A stretch of 56,079 nt of DNA from a virus, in the IMG/VR virus record IMGVR_UViG_3300044953_000549, positions 1-56,079 of that record. One strand, written 5' to 3'. Position 1 is the stretch's first letter. Every line of letters starts with the position of its first letter. A program made the position numbers and the translations under genes. This document shows positions 32,985 to 40,885 of this stretch, piece after piece. The notes under the pieces were generated by a model that saw only the letters and a program-made list of their open reading frames with translations, ran no database searches and was not told the DNA's origin.

Positions 32985-33194
32985 ATGAACATTAAACAAC
33001 TTATAGAACAAAATAAAGTTCAATATGATTTAACAAATAAAGATAAAACAAAAATTTTAAATATCCGTGATGGATTATATAAAGTATTTGATGATAAAAC
33101 TAATACTTGGGTTAAATATAATTTAGATGATTTAGAAAAATTAAATTTTGAACTTTTTATACAAATTTTATTTGATGATTGGGAGGTAATATAA
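32985..33194 (+). CDS. short Tad2-like protein (69 aa)
   Basis: ATG 32985 lies 4 nt after the preceding stop. It starts MNIKQLIEQNKVQYDLT and ends FIQILFDDWEVI, like the other Tad2-like genes, but the middle is divergent and has no RRxxW. The final codons again contain GGGAGGT, the ribosome binding site for the next gene. Confidence 0.45.
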   Translation: MNIKQLIEQNKVQYDLTNKDKTKILNIRDGLYKVFDDKTNTWVKYNLDDLEKLNFELFIQILFDDWEVI

Positions 33195-33407
33195 ATGAAA
33201 AGATTAGAGATACTTATAGACGAGAAAAATGATAGATTTAAGATACTTAACCACGACAATCTGAACTATTCCGATGTTACAAGATATCTTGCGGATTCTA
33301 TGGTACATATTATAAACGATAATTATATGGGTGATAAAATTCAATTTCTTGAAGATTTACTAGAACCAATGAAACAGGATTTAATAAACTTGAATAAAGA
33401 AAAATAA
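33195..33407 (+). CDS. hypothetical early protein (70 aa)
   Basis: Not recognised. Basic start (MKRLEILIDEKNDRFKIL) then a helical region. It is expressed from the GGGAGGT inside the preceding gene. It closes the segment before the second early promoter. Confidence 0.6.
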   Translation: MKRLEILIDEKNDRFKILNHDNLNYSDVTRYLADSMVHIINDNYMGDKIQFLEDLLEPMKQDLINLNKEK

Positions 33408-33410
33408 ATA

Positions 33411-33470
33411 TAATATTTTGTAGACAATTTAATATTTATTGTTGACAGATATAAAAACAACTACTAATAT
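33411..33470 (+). promoter_or_regulatory. early promoter P2 with operator
   Basis: -35 TTGACA (33442-33447), 17-nt spacer, -10 TAATAT (33465-33470). The operator TTGTAGACAA is at 33418-33427. The upstream 37 bases equal those of promoter P1, and the following leader (TACGAACACAAAAA) is also shared. The two promoters must answer to the same regulator. Confidence 0.8.
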
Positions 33471-33509
33471 ATAAATACGAACACAAAAATAATTAAAAAG
33501 GTAAACATC

Positions 33510-33821
33510 ATGAAAATTAAAGACGACATACTACTAGAATATATTAAACCTCATATATCAGAGAAAGTATACAATTTGTTATATGATAATATTAATGAAC
33601 CAAAAGAATATAAGGTTGCTTTTAAAGAAGCAGAAAAAAAAACATCAGAAGATTACAGTATAATTTTTCATTCTCTTACGGAAAGTTTTTATTTTCTAAA
33701 AAGCAATCTGATTATCAATTTATTGAAAATGTCTAATATATTTGATTCCATAGAAGTTTCATTAATAACAGTTCAAGGTGATAAACTATTGTTTAAGTTC
33801 AATGTAAAAGATTTATATTAA
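33510..33821 (+). CDS. hypothetical early protein (103 aa)
   Basis: Not recognised. First gene of promoter P2; ribosome binding site AAAGGT 8 nt before ATG. Mixed helix and strand, no membrane segment. Confidence 0.65.
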   Translation: MKIKDDILLEYIKPHISEKVYNLLYDNINEPKEYKVAFKEAEKKTSEDYSIIFHSLTESFYFLKSNLIINLLKMSNIFDSIEVSLITVQGDKLLFKFNVKDLY

Positions 33822-33825
33822 AATT

Positions 33826-34308
33826 ATGAATAACAATCAGGAAGAAAAATTAAAAATACAAATAGATGATTTTATCTTAAATATGAAATTCAAGGATTTA
33901 TTGCATACATATTTTAAGGATACGCACCCATTTTTAAATAGAATAAGTATAAAAGAAATAGATTCAGGTTTTGTTTTTAATGAAGATGAAAGTTTATTGG
34001 CTAGAATGGAAACATATCAATATCATTGTTTTAATGAAGATAGTAATAAGGATTTGTTAATAATTTCAGACACAATTAAAAATATTTTTAATAATCTAGA
34101 AGAAAAAGCAAAATATATTTTTAATCCTTTGTATTCAGAAATGAATATCATCTTTATAAGAGAAGAAATAAACTATCAATGTTTTATAAATCAAATTACA
34201 AAAAGAAGATGTATTCTAGTAATGGGTAGATTTGGGTTTTACAATATATTAACAAATAATGATTGTAAAACAGTTAAAACAGAGGACGGACAAGAAGTGC
34301 CATTATAA
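33826..34308 (+). CDS. hypothetical early protein (160 aa)
   Basis: Not recognised. Soluble, helical N-terminus (KLKIQIDDFILNMKFKDLL), beta-rich C-terminus. It lies just before the repressor gene, so it could be a co-regulator. No motif supports that. Confidence 0.6.
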   Translation: MNNNQEEKLKIQIDDFILNMKFKDLLHTYFKDTHPFLNRISIKEIDSGFVFNEDESLLARMETYQYHCFNEDSNKDLLIISDTIKNIFNNLEEKAKYIFNPLYSEMNIIFIREEINYQCFINQITKRRCILVMGRFGFYNILTNNDCKTVKTEDGQEVPL

Positions 34309-34324
34309 AAATAGTGTTAATATT

Positions 34325-34717
34325 ATGCCTAAGAAAAATATAAAAATAGATGATATACATGTTCATATAGGTAACAAAATAAAAATATACCGATATGAGA
34401 TAGGGTTATCAAGAAGTGAATTAGCCCCTAAAATTAATATCAGTCAACAGCAATTAACTAAGTATGAAGCAGGAGTAAATAAAATATCTGTCGGTAGATT
34501 GCTTCTACTTGCTAATGTATTAAATAAAAATATAACAGATTTTATATATACTGATGAATGGGAAATTAATACGGAAAATCTATCACGTATTGATATGGAG
34601 ATATTATGTAATTTAAGTAGTATTAAAAATCCTGAACTAAAGGAAAATATTAATACATTAATAAAAACAACAATTAAATCATATGTTGATACAACAGAAA
34701 TTAAAAAGTTTGGATAG
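34325..34717 (+). CDS. Cro/CI-type (XRE) repressor (130 aa)
   Basis: Residues about 12-75 form an XRE helix-turn-helix: IGNKIKIYRYEIGLSRSEL, APKINISQQQLTKYEAGVNK and ISVGRLLLLANVLNKNITDF. The pattern QQQ.xKYE.G.N.IS..RL is common in alphaproteobacterial repressors. The C-terminus is helical and may dimerise. I choose ATG 34325, not the frame start at 34259, because the fold begins right after it. It is the best candidate to bind the TTGTAGACAA operators of this genome. Confidence 0.8.
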   Translation: MPKKNIKIDDIHVHIGNKIKIYRYEIGLSRSELAPKINISQQQLTKYEAGVNKISVGRLLLLANVLNKNITDFIYTDEWEINTENLSRIDMEILCNLSSIKNPELKENINTLIKTTIKSYVDTTEIKKFG

Positions 34718-34737
34718 TAAAGAAATAGAGGTTTTAA

Positions 34738-34965
34738 ATGAGTATAATAATTATTATTGCTATTATAACAATAGGTCAGATAGCAATAGCTATAATGATA
34801 AGCAGTAATATTGATGATTGTGATAGATATAGACGTAACGAGCAATACGGTATTAGTATTAATGTTATAGATAATATAAAAAGAAAATCCGTTATTATAA
34901 GTAAACTGAGTAAATTAATAATATTATTACTTGGTATTGTGTGGGGATTTATAATAATTAAATAA
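34738..34965 (+). CDS. two-segment membrane protein (75 aa)
   Basis: Hydrophobic helices at residues 2-22 and about 55-74 with a polar loop between them containing acidic and basic residues. Ribosome binding site GAGGT before the ATG. A holin-like or host-membrane protein is possible. No family recognised. Confidence 0.55.
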   Translation: MSIIIIIAIITIGQIAIAIMISSNIDDCDRYRRNEQYGISINVIDNIKRKSVIISKLSKLIILLLGIVWGFIIIK

Positions 34966-34967
34966 TT

Positions 34968-35063
34968 ATGGTAATTAAACTGATTGTAATAGCTTTATTA
35001 CTTGTTTTTATAGTTGGGATTGGAACATATATAATGAAGCTGATATTTGATAAAGAGGACTAA
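34968..35063 (+). CDS. 31-residue membrane peptide, paralogue of the 30.8-kb gene
   Basis: ATG 34968; MVIKLIVIALLLVFIVGIGT then YIMKLIFDKED. Length, single helix and the K-x-IFDK tail match the peptide at 30824. It overlaps no other real gene and ends 4 nt before the next start. Confidence 0.55.
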   Translation: MVIKLIVIALLLVFIVGIGTYIMKLIFDKED

Positions 35064-35067
35064 ATAT

Positions 35068-36081
35068 ATGAAATTTACAAAAATAAAAAACTTTACAGAA
35101 ATTAATGAAGTAAGAATTAAAACATCTACTTCAAAAGGTGAGGTAACTAATAAACTTGTTATCTATATTGGTAAGGAGATAGCAGATAAATATTTTAGTG
35201 AAAGCAACTATGTAAATGTTAGAGTAGTTAAAGATAAATTAGGTAAAAATGATATTCATTTATTTAAAGCTATTGATGGTTCTGATTTAAGAAAATACAA
35301 GTTCGCTGTAACAGGTAACGGTACATGCCAGACGAGAAAACTATTAATCAGTATGCCTGTTGATGTAGATATGAACAATTATATAATTAATAAATCTGTT
35401 ATATACTCTAATATTGATAATACTCTGATACTTCATATAGATAGTAAAAGTAAAATATCTAAGAAAACCAATAAAAGTAAATTAATTGTAAACGGTATAG
35501 ATCAGGCAACCTTAGATAAGCAGTTTCAAAATAAATTCAATGAGTTGTATGATGAAGAATATAATAAATATGAAGCATTAGGACAACCTATAACTAGAGC
35601 TGTTAGAAAAGCAAGAATGGGAACTGAAAATAATATTGATTCTATAACCTCACATAAACAAAAAAGAGATAAATTAATTGAGTTGTATGGAATAAGAGAG
35701 GATCTCGATTCAAACAACCAATATCATTATGAAGAATTAAAAAAGTTAGTGTGGGAAACAATACTTCGTTTAGATTTTCTGGATAAAAAAGTTGATTTTC
35801 TTTCTCCTATTTGTAAAGCTATGGATAGGTTAGAAGATAAAATAGACGTTATTACATCTAAAAATACTACTAATGAAACTAATTCAAAAGAATTAAATAA
35901 TCTAGGTTATGATAAATTAACACAAGATTTAAGAGATCGTCAGCTTTATACAGAGAAAATACTATTTGAATTAATAGAACATAAAAATACAAATTTAAAA
36001 AGATTATGTGAAATTGAGAATAAAGTTAAAAACATTAAAGAATATAAAAGAAGTCTGTTTGATAGGATATTCGGGGATTAA
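35068..36081 (+). CDS. large early protein of unknown function (337 aa)
   Basis: Not recognised. ATG 35068 follows AAAGAGGA; a TTG-start extension from 35047 overlaps the membrane peptide. Residues 1-130 are beta-rich (VRIKTSTSKGEVTNKLVIYIG). The rest is a long charged coiled-coil-like region ending in a conserved-looking RSLFDRIFGD tail. It is the largest early gene. A DNA-binding or antirepressor role is conceivable, but no motif proves it. Confidence 0.6.
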   Translation: MKFTKIKNFTEINEVRIKTSTSKGEVTNKLVIYIGKEIADKYFSESNYVNVRVVKDKLGKNDIHLFKAIDGSDLRKYKFAVTGNGTCQTRKLLISMPVDVDMNNYIINKSVIYSNIDNTLILHIDSKSKISKKTNKSKLIVNGIDQATLDKQFQNKFNELYDEEYNKYEALGQPITRAVRKARMGTENNIDSITSHKQKRDKLIELYGIREDLDSNNQYHYEELKKLVWETILRLDFLDKKVDFLSPICKAMDRLEDKIDVITSKNTTNETNSKELNNLGYDKLTQDLRDRQLYTEKILFELIEHKNTNLKRLCEIENKVKNIKEYKRSLFDRIFGD

Positions 36082-36083
36082 TT

Positions 36084-36317
36084 ATGGACAATAAAATACA
36101 TAGTATTCCATATGAAATAAAATCAATGAAGAAACTGGCGGAAAATATTGCGTATGTTAATAAAAGTAAGGGTGCTTTTGTAATTATTCTTGAGAAGGAT
36201 GATACAGTACGTATGGGTTGTAGCGGTCTTACTTTCCATGAACAGAAAGAAGTTTTAACTGTTGCAATATATAATGTCTATGATAAGGATAAACAAATTA
36301 AAATAGAGTATGAATAA
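36084..36317 (+). CDS. hypothetical early protein (77 aa)
   Basis: Not recognised. Small mixed alpha/beta protein. It starts 2 nt after the previous stop and overlaps the next gene by 8 nt. Confidence 0.6.
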   Translation: MDNKIHSIPYEIKSMKKLAENIAYVNKSKGAFVIILEKDDTVRMGCSGLTFHEQKEVLTVAIYNVYDKDKQIKIEYE

Positions 36318-36639
36318 CACAATAAACGATTTATTATTTGAAATAGATTTTTGTTTAGATAGTATTTTCCCTATAGAAGAAAGAGTTACTAAAAAACAAA
36401 GTATAGAAAGAATATTATTAACAATAAGTCAATTAAGAGGACAATTATTATCTATGAGAGATGATATAGTTAGAGATAATGATATTAAAGGACGTAAAGA
36501 ATTGTACCATCCTCTTGAAGCATTACCTTTAGAATTAATGCGAAATTTATACAACGATATGCCCGATAATTTAGCTGAAAAACATTTTGATTCTACAACA
36601 TATAATAAATGTAGTAAAAGAAATAGAGGTGTTATATGA
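36310..36639 (+). CDS. hypothetical early protein (109 aa)
   Basis: Not recognised. Helical, charged (QLRGQLLSMRDDIVRDNDIK). Overlaps neighbours by 8 and 4 nt. Confidence 0.6.
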   Translation: MNNTINDLLFEIDFCLDSIFPIEERVTKKQSIERILLTISQLRGQLLSMRDDIVRDNDIKGRKELYHPLEALPLELMRNLYNDMPDNLAEKHFDSTTYNKCSKRNRGVI

Positions 36640-36833
36640 CAATAACACGATCAATAGCTGTTCATATAAAGAAAGGTAGCAGTCTTTTTGATTTTATTAG
36701 TGAAGTAGAAAGCAAAACAACATTAAGTAGTAAGGAGATACTAGAGTTTCTTATAAACTGGGCGTACGAAGATTATTTTTATAATGATGTTGATCGTTTG
36801 CTGGAATTAATGGATAGTAGGAGGTTAAAATAA
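36636..36833 (+). CDS. small ribbon-helix-helix-like protein (65 aa)
   Basis: A strand (TRSIAVHIKKG) is followed by two helices (LFDFISEVESK and SSKEILEFLINWAY), which resembles the ribbon-helix-helix fold but is not a clear match. The stop overlaps the next start (TAATG). Confidence 0.45.
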   Translation: MTITRSIAVHIKKGSSLFDFISEVESKTTLSSKEILEFLINWAYEDYFYNDVDRLLELMDSRRLK

Positions 36834-37408
36834 TGAAAGAATATATAGCAATTCATATAGGGAATTTAACCATTGAATTACAAAATGAGGTAGTTAAGGT
36901 TAATGATACTATAGTAGAATTATTTGTTCTTGAATATAAAATATTATCTTTACTAAGTAGAGCTGATATAAACTGCTGGATATCAATAGAAGATATAAAA
37001 GAAAAACTTGATCATGCTAATATTTCTATTTGTATATCTAATTTACAGAAGAAACTAAGTAAACATAAAAGTACGGTTAATATTATAGAATCTTTGACAG
37101 GTGAATACGTTAAGCTTGGTTCTTATGTTCTGGATTATGAATCTGCGTGTAAAATAGAAATAACTGAATTTGATAAAAGTTCTAAGGAAACACAAAAGAA
37201 AGAAGAACTTATAGATGAGTTAAGATATCAAATAAGAAGAGATATGGAAGACTTTAAACTTCTCTGTTCCCGTATACCTGATATAGACGGTGAGGAATAC
37301 AACCGAATATTTGGTGATGAAGAGTGTTATAGTTTTTTTAGAACCTATTTAATGAATAAGATAGAAGATAACATAGAAAAATTAAGAGGATTAGTAGATG
37401 TTAGATAA
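36833..37408 (+). CDS. OmpR/CtrA-like winged-helix protein without receiver domain (191 aa)
   Basis: Residues 1-105 follow the OmpR/PhoB-type DNA-binding pattern: IHIGNLTIELQNEVVKVND (strands), VLEYKILSLLS (helix), WISIEDIKEKL, ISNLQKKLSK (recognition helix region) and a wing. The order resembles the C-terminus of CtrA, but there is no phospho-acceptor domain. Residues 110-191 are a helical, charged extension. It may bind host cell-cycle promoters, or be a phage regulator with this fold. Excellent ribosome binding site AGGAGG. Confidence 0.6.
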   Translation: MKEYIAIHIGNLTIELQNEVVKVNDTIVELFVLEYKILSLLSRADINCWISIEDIKEKLDHANISICISNLQKKLSKHKSTVNIIESLTGEYVKLGSYVLDYESACKIEITEFDKSSKETQKKEELIDELRYQIRRDMEDFKLLCSRIPDIDGEEYNRIFGDEECYSFFRTYLMNKIEDNIEKLRGLVDVR

Positions 37409-37628
37409 AATTTACGATATTTTAGGTTCTATATTTCTTATATTCGCTGCACCTTTTCTTATTATTGGGTTTGTTTTTATATTTGTAAGTAAGTGTATCT
37501 TAAGATCAACATATCTTTGGTATTATATAGTTATCCCTTATATTAAATATATTGTAATTACAAACGATAAGGAATCTTGGGATAGATCGGTAAGAGAACG
37601 TATACATAATAAAAAATATTATGAATGA
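37398..37628 (+). CDS. membrane protein (76 aa)
   Basis: A hydrophobic helix at about residues 8-32 (LGSIFLIFAAPFLIIGFVFIFV), then an amphipathic segment and a polar tail. It overlaps its neighbours by 11 and 8 nt. No family recognised. Confidence 0.55.
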   Translation: MLDKIYDILGSIFLIFAAPFLIIGFVFIFVSKCILRSTYLWYYIVIPYIKYIVITNDKESWDRSVRERIHNKKYYE

Positions 37629-37950
37629 TAAAGAATTAGAAAAATTACAGAACGATTTTGCTAAATTGATTCGTAAATATAAATTACAGGATACACTTAT
37701 TATTAGTAATAAGGGGTATATAAAACCTGTAGAATATAGTGAAAATCAAATATTAGATTGTGTATTTGCTGCTTTAGAGAATATATTAACTGATATAACA
37801 ATTAGACTTACTTATAATAGTTCATATGATGATTTTAATGTTGAATATGATAGATTAATGCAAACATTAGATAATCTTCTTATTAGACTAAAACAAAGAA
37901 TTAAACATAGAATAGAGGAGGTAGAAGACAAAAATATTAAATATAATTAA
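37621..37950 (+). CDS. hypothetical early protein (109 aa)
   Basis: Not recognised. Helical; basic and acidic clusters alternate, ending IEEVEDKN. Overlaps the upstream gene by 8 nt. Confidence 0.6.
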   Translation: MNDKELEKLQNDFAKLIRKYKLQDTLIISNKGYIKPVEYSENQILDCVFAALENILTDITIRLTYNSSYDDFNVEYDRLMQTLDNLLIRLKQRIKHRIEEVEDKNIKYN

Positions 37951-37998
37951 ACAGAACTGAACAATCGAATTTAATTAATTTTTAAAAAGGTAAATAAT

Positions 37999-38244
37999 AT
38001 GGAAAATAAAGATTATAATAATGATTTTGATATATCTGAATTTAAACATACAATAGAGAGTATACAAATTGATATACAAGACGCAAAGAATGAAATATTA
38101 AATTGTGTAAAAGATGAGATATGGGTTGTATATCAAGAAATATATAATGAAATACACGACACTAAAATATCTTTTATATGTGAACTTATTATAATTTCTT
38201 ATGGTGTCTATGGTTTGATAAAAATCTATAAATATTTTTTCTAA
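37999..38244 (+). CDS. tail-anchored small protein (81 aa)
   Basis: An acidic amphipathic helix covers residues 10-55, followed by a C-terminal hydrophobic segment (ISFICELIIISYGVYGLIKI). A tail-anchored membrane protein is likely. Leader AAAAGGTAAATAAT before ATG. Confidence 0.55.
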   Translation: MENKDYNNDFDISEFKHTIESIQIDIQDAKNEILNCVKDEIWVVYQEIYNEIHDTKISFICELIIISYGVYGLIKIYKYFF

Positions 38245-38299
38245 TAAACACTAAACAATTAAAAATAATTAAAAACAATTAAATTAAAGGTAAAATAGA

Positions 38300-38917
38300 A
38301 TGAATAAGATATTTCAATCTTTGATTGATAATTGGTATATAATTACACCAATTATTATATGTATGATAACATCAATATTTTTTGAGGTTTCTATTATAAC
38401 ATTCATAATAAATATAACAAGTTTTTCAATATTTTTACTTATTCCTTATTATAAGATTATATATAAAATAATATTAAAGGAAATAAAAGATACAATACAA
38501 TGGTTAATAGATTTTTATATTTCACTTATAAGTATGCCAGGAAAAATATTTAATGTAATACAAGAATTAAGATCTGTTGAGATAACTGAAGAAGATATTA
38601 AAATAATAGGAAATGTTATATCTAAAACAATAAAAAATATATTATGGATTTTCACTAAATATTTTTTATGGATATTTTTAATATTATCAGTAACTGTCGG
38701 TATGTTTCATAGTGTACTTGGTTTTGCGTATTTGAAAATTATTGCAAGTTATATATATGGAATAATAGGTATGCCGCTATTTATAATACTAGCTGTAATA
38801 AGTGTATTATCTGGGTTTATACTTGGTATATGGTATCTATGTTTATTCGCTGCCATAATATATGGTATGATTATTGTTATTACAGCGTTAATAGTAATAT
38901 TATCTCATATATTTTAA
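38300..38917 (+). CDS. multi-pass membrane protein (205 aa)
   Basis: At least four hydrophobic helices (about residues 13-55, 105-130, 135-160, 165-205) and little else. Leader AAAGGTAAAATAG. It is the last gene of the early operon, and its stop overlaps by 4 nt the stop of the convergent ejection-protein gene. It may alter the host membrane or exclude other phages; no family is recognised. Confidence 0.65.
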   Translation: MNKIFQSLIDNWYIITPIIICMITSIFFEVSIITFIINITSFSIFLLIPYYKIIYKIILKEIKDTIQWLIDFYISLISMPGKIFNVIQELRSVEITEEDIKIIGNVISKTIKNILWIFTKYFLWIFLILSVTVGMFHSVLGFAYLKIIASYIYGIIGMPLFIILAVISVLSGFILGIWYLCLFAAIIYGMIIVITALIVILSHIF

Positions 38918-40884
38918 TTGTTAATTTTTTCCGATTTTTTATTTTTTATATCATTAGTAACAATAGGATAAATATTTTTAGTTCTTTTATACACTGGGTT
39001 ATAGTTGAAAGGTATTTTAGGTTTTTTATTTTTTAATGTATCTATTGTATCTTTCAATAATTTGTCATTATTTACCACTGTTTTATATAATATAGATGGT
39101 AAAGCTAATTTAATTGAACCCCATAAAGAAGGTTTAGATGCGAATGAACCTAAAGATATTAAATTAGCTCCTGTTGTTGCTGATCCTGAAGGATTAGGGT
39201 TACTTTTGTTGCTTTTAAATATTGCATCACTAATAATACCTAAATCCTCCAGATTTTGATCTAATTTTTCTTTTGTTGTTTTAGGTTTATTTTTGTATGT
39301 ATGTTGAATTTTTTTAATCTTTTTCGGTGTATTTAAAGTTCTTGATAACATTGCGGGTTGATAATTAAACATATCATAATTAAAACCACCATTAATTAAA
39401 GAATTTTCAAAATTCTCTCTAGCTGCAACATTCGCAAAAAATTTATCTGCATCTTTTAAAGAAGCGTGCCAATCTGGATATCTTTCACCTAAAGTGTCTA
39501 AATCTTTTCTATAACCTACCCCGAATTTTTTAGCATTATTTCTTATATTACTATTAGGATTATTATAATTTATCAAAGAATCATTATCATTAAGACTTAT
39601 TTTTGTTTCAAGAATACGTTTAGCATCAATCGGTTGTATAGGAGGTGTATATCCTTCTATTCTTTTACCTTCTATAAAAGCTCCTGGTGCTAATTGATCT
39701 AATATTTCTTGTCTGTAATTCATTACAGCTGTTTCATTAGGAGAAGGTGAAAGACTTGTAGTATTAAATCCTTCCTGTAAAGATTTAACAGAATGTTCAG
39801 GTAGTATCATCCTATCTTCAGGATTTTCTGGGAACAATTCTCTTGTTTTTGCGTATTTCGTATCTATTAATTTCTCTACTTCTTTAGTTTTCTGTGGTCC
39901 AACTAATTTTAAATTTTCGTCTATTACTTCTTTTATTTTTTCACCTATATTTCTATTATGTAGAACATATGAATCACTACTAAGAGGATTTTTAGCTACC
40001 ATATTATTTACAGTAGCAATACCTCCACTAGGATTAAGTTCAGAGAAATTTAATTTTAAACCCAATCTTTCAGCAGCATTAGCAGCTTTCATATTAAAAT
40101 TATTTTTATTTATTTTAAATAAACCTCTAGCTGTTTTATATCCAACATTTTTAAGATTTTTTGGGATATTATATAAATGTTGTGGGGTACGTAATAATGT
40201 AGGAGTAAGAGCAACACTAGATAAATCTGCTAATAACGGATTTATTTCACCTTCCTGTAATACCCCAGAACCAGCACCTACTAAAGAATTTTCAATAAAT
40301 GGGTTATTAATAGCTTTAGTATAATCCTTATTTACATAAGATAAACCTTTTCTAGGGTAATCTATACCATATCTTTTAGCTGTAGCCCAAAACCCTTTAG
40401 GTATTTCTTTTGGTATAGTGTAAATAGCTTTTGAGAAAGTAACTGGGGTTGAAACTCCCGGTAGCGGAACACTAGCTGCCGCTCCTCCAAATTCTCCTGC
40501 TTTATATAAAATATTACCTAAACTATCATTTTCATCCGGTCTTGTATTATATAAAGAATCCAAACCTTTTTCTGCTGCTTCTGCTCCGGCAATTGCAGAA
40601 GCGGGTAGAATTGGTGCAACTACTTCGGGGGCAACCTCCATAACACCCGCTCCGAATGAGTCGGCCGCCTCCATTAAATTACCACCAGTAAATCCAGATA
40701 AAACACCTAATCCAAATTGTTTTAATCTCTGTTTTGCTGTATATAAATCTTGTTCTATAGATGCACGTTCAAAATTATCATCTTCGATATTATCATCTAT
40801 ATAGTTATCTTTTATAACATATCGAGATAAATCAAATTCTTCTGGATCTTGTATCTTATATTTAGATAAATCAAATTCATTCAT
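38914..40884 (-). CDS. putative internal virion / DNA ejection protein (656 aa)
   Basis: An acidic N-terminus carries two DLSxY motifs (residues 5-9 and 18-22). A Gly/Ala-rich, membrane-active-looking region covers about 55-150 (FGLGVLSGFTGGNLME). The middle is long and soluble, and the C-terminus is basic. This fits ejection proteins that enter the cell with the DNA. It lies just after a second such gene (1-nt gap) and on the opposite strand from the early genes. Confidence 0.6.
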   Translation of the reverse strand: MNEFDLSKYKIQDPEEFDLSRYVIKDNYIDDNIEDDNFERASIEQDLYTAKQRLKQFGLGVLSGFTGGNLMEAADSFGAGVMEVAPEVVAPILPASAIAGAEAAEKGLDSLYNTRPDENDSLGNILYKAGEFGGAAASVPLPGVSTPVTFSKAIYTIPKEIPKGFWATAKRYGIDYPRKGLSYVNKDYTKAINNPFIENSLVGAGSGVLQEGEINPLLADLSSVALTPTLLRTPQHLYNIPKNLKNVGYKTARGLFKINKNNFNMKAANAAERLGLKLNFSELNPSGGIATVNNMVAKNPLSSDSYVLHNRNIGEKIKEVIDENLKLVGPQKTKEVEKLIDTKYAKTRELFPENPEDRMILPEHSVKSLQEGFNTTSLSPSPNETAVMNYRQEILDQLAPGAFIEGKRIEGYTPPIQPIDAKRILETKISLNDNDSLINYNNPNSNIRNNAKKFGVGYRKDLDTLGERYPDWHASLKDADKFFANVAARENFENSLINGGFNYDMFNYQPAMLSRTLNTPKKIKKIQHTYKNKPKTTKEKLDQNLEDLGIISDAIFKSNKSNPNPSGSATTGANLISLGSFASKPSLWGSIKLALPSILYKTVVNNDKLLKDTIDTLKNKKPKIPFNYNPVYKRTKNIYPIVTNDIKNKKSEKINN

Positions 40885-40885
40885 C

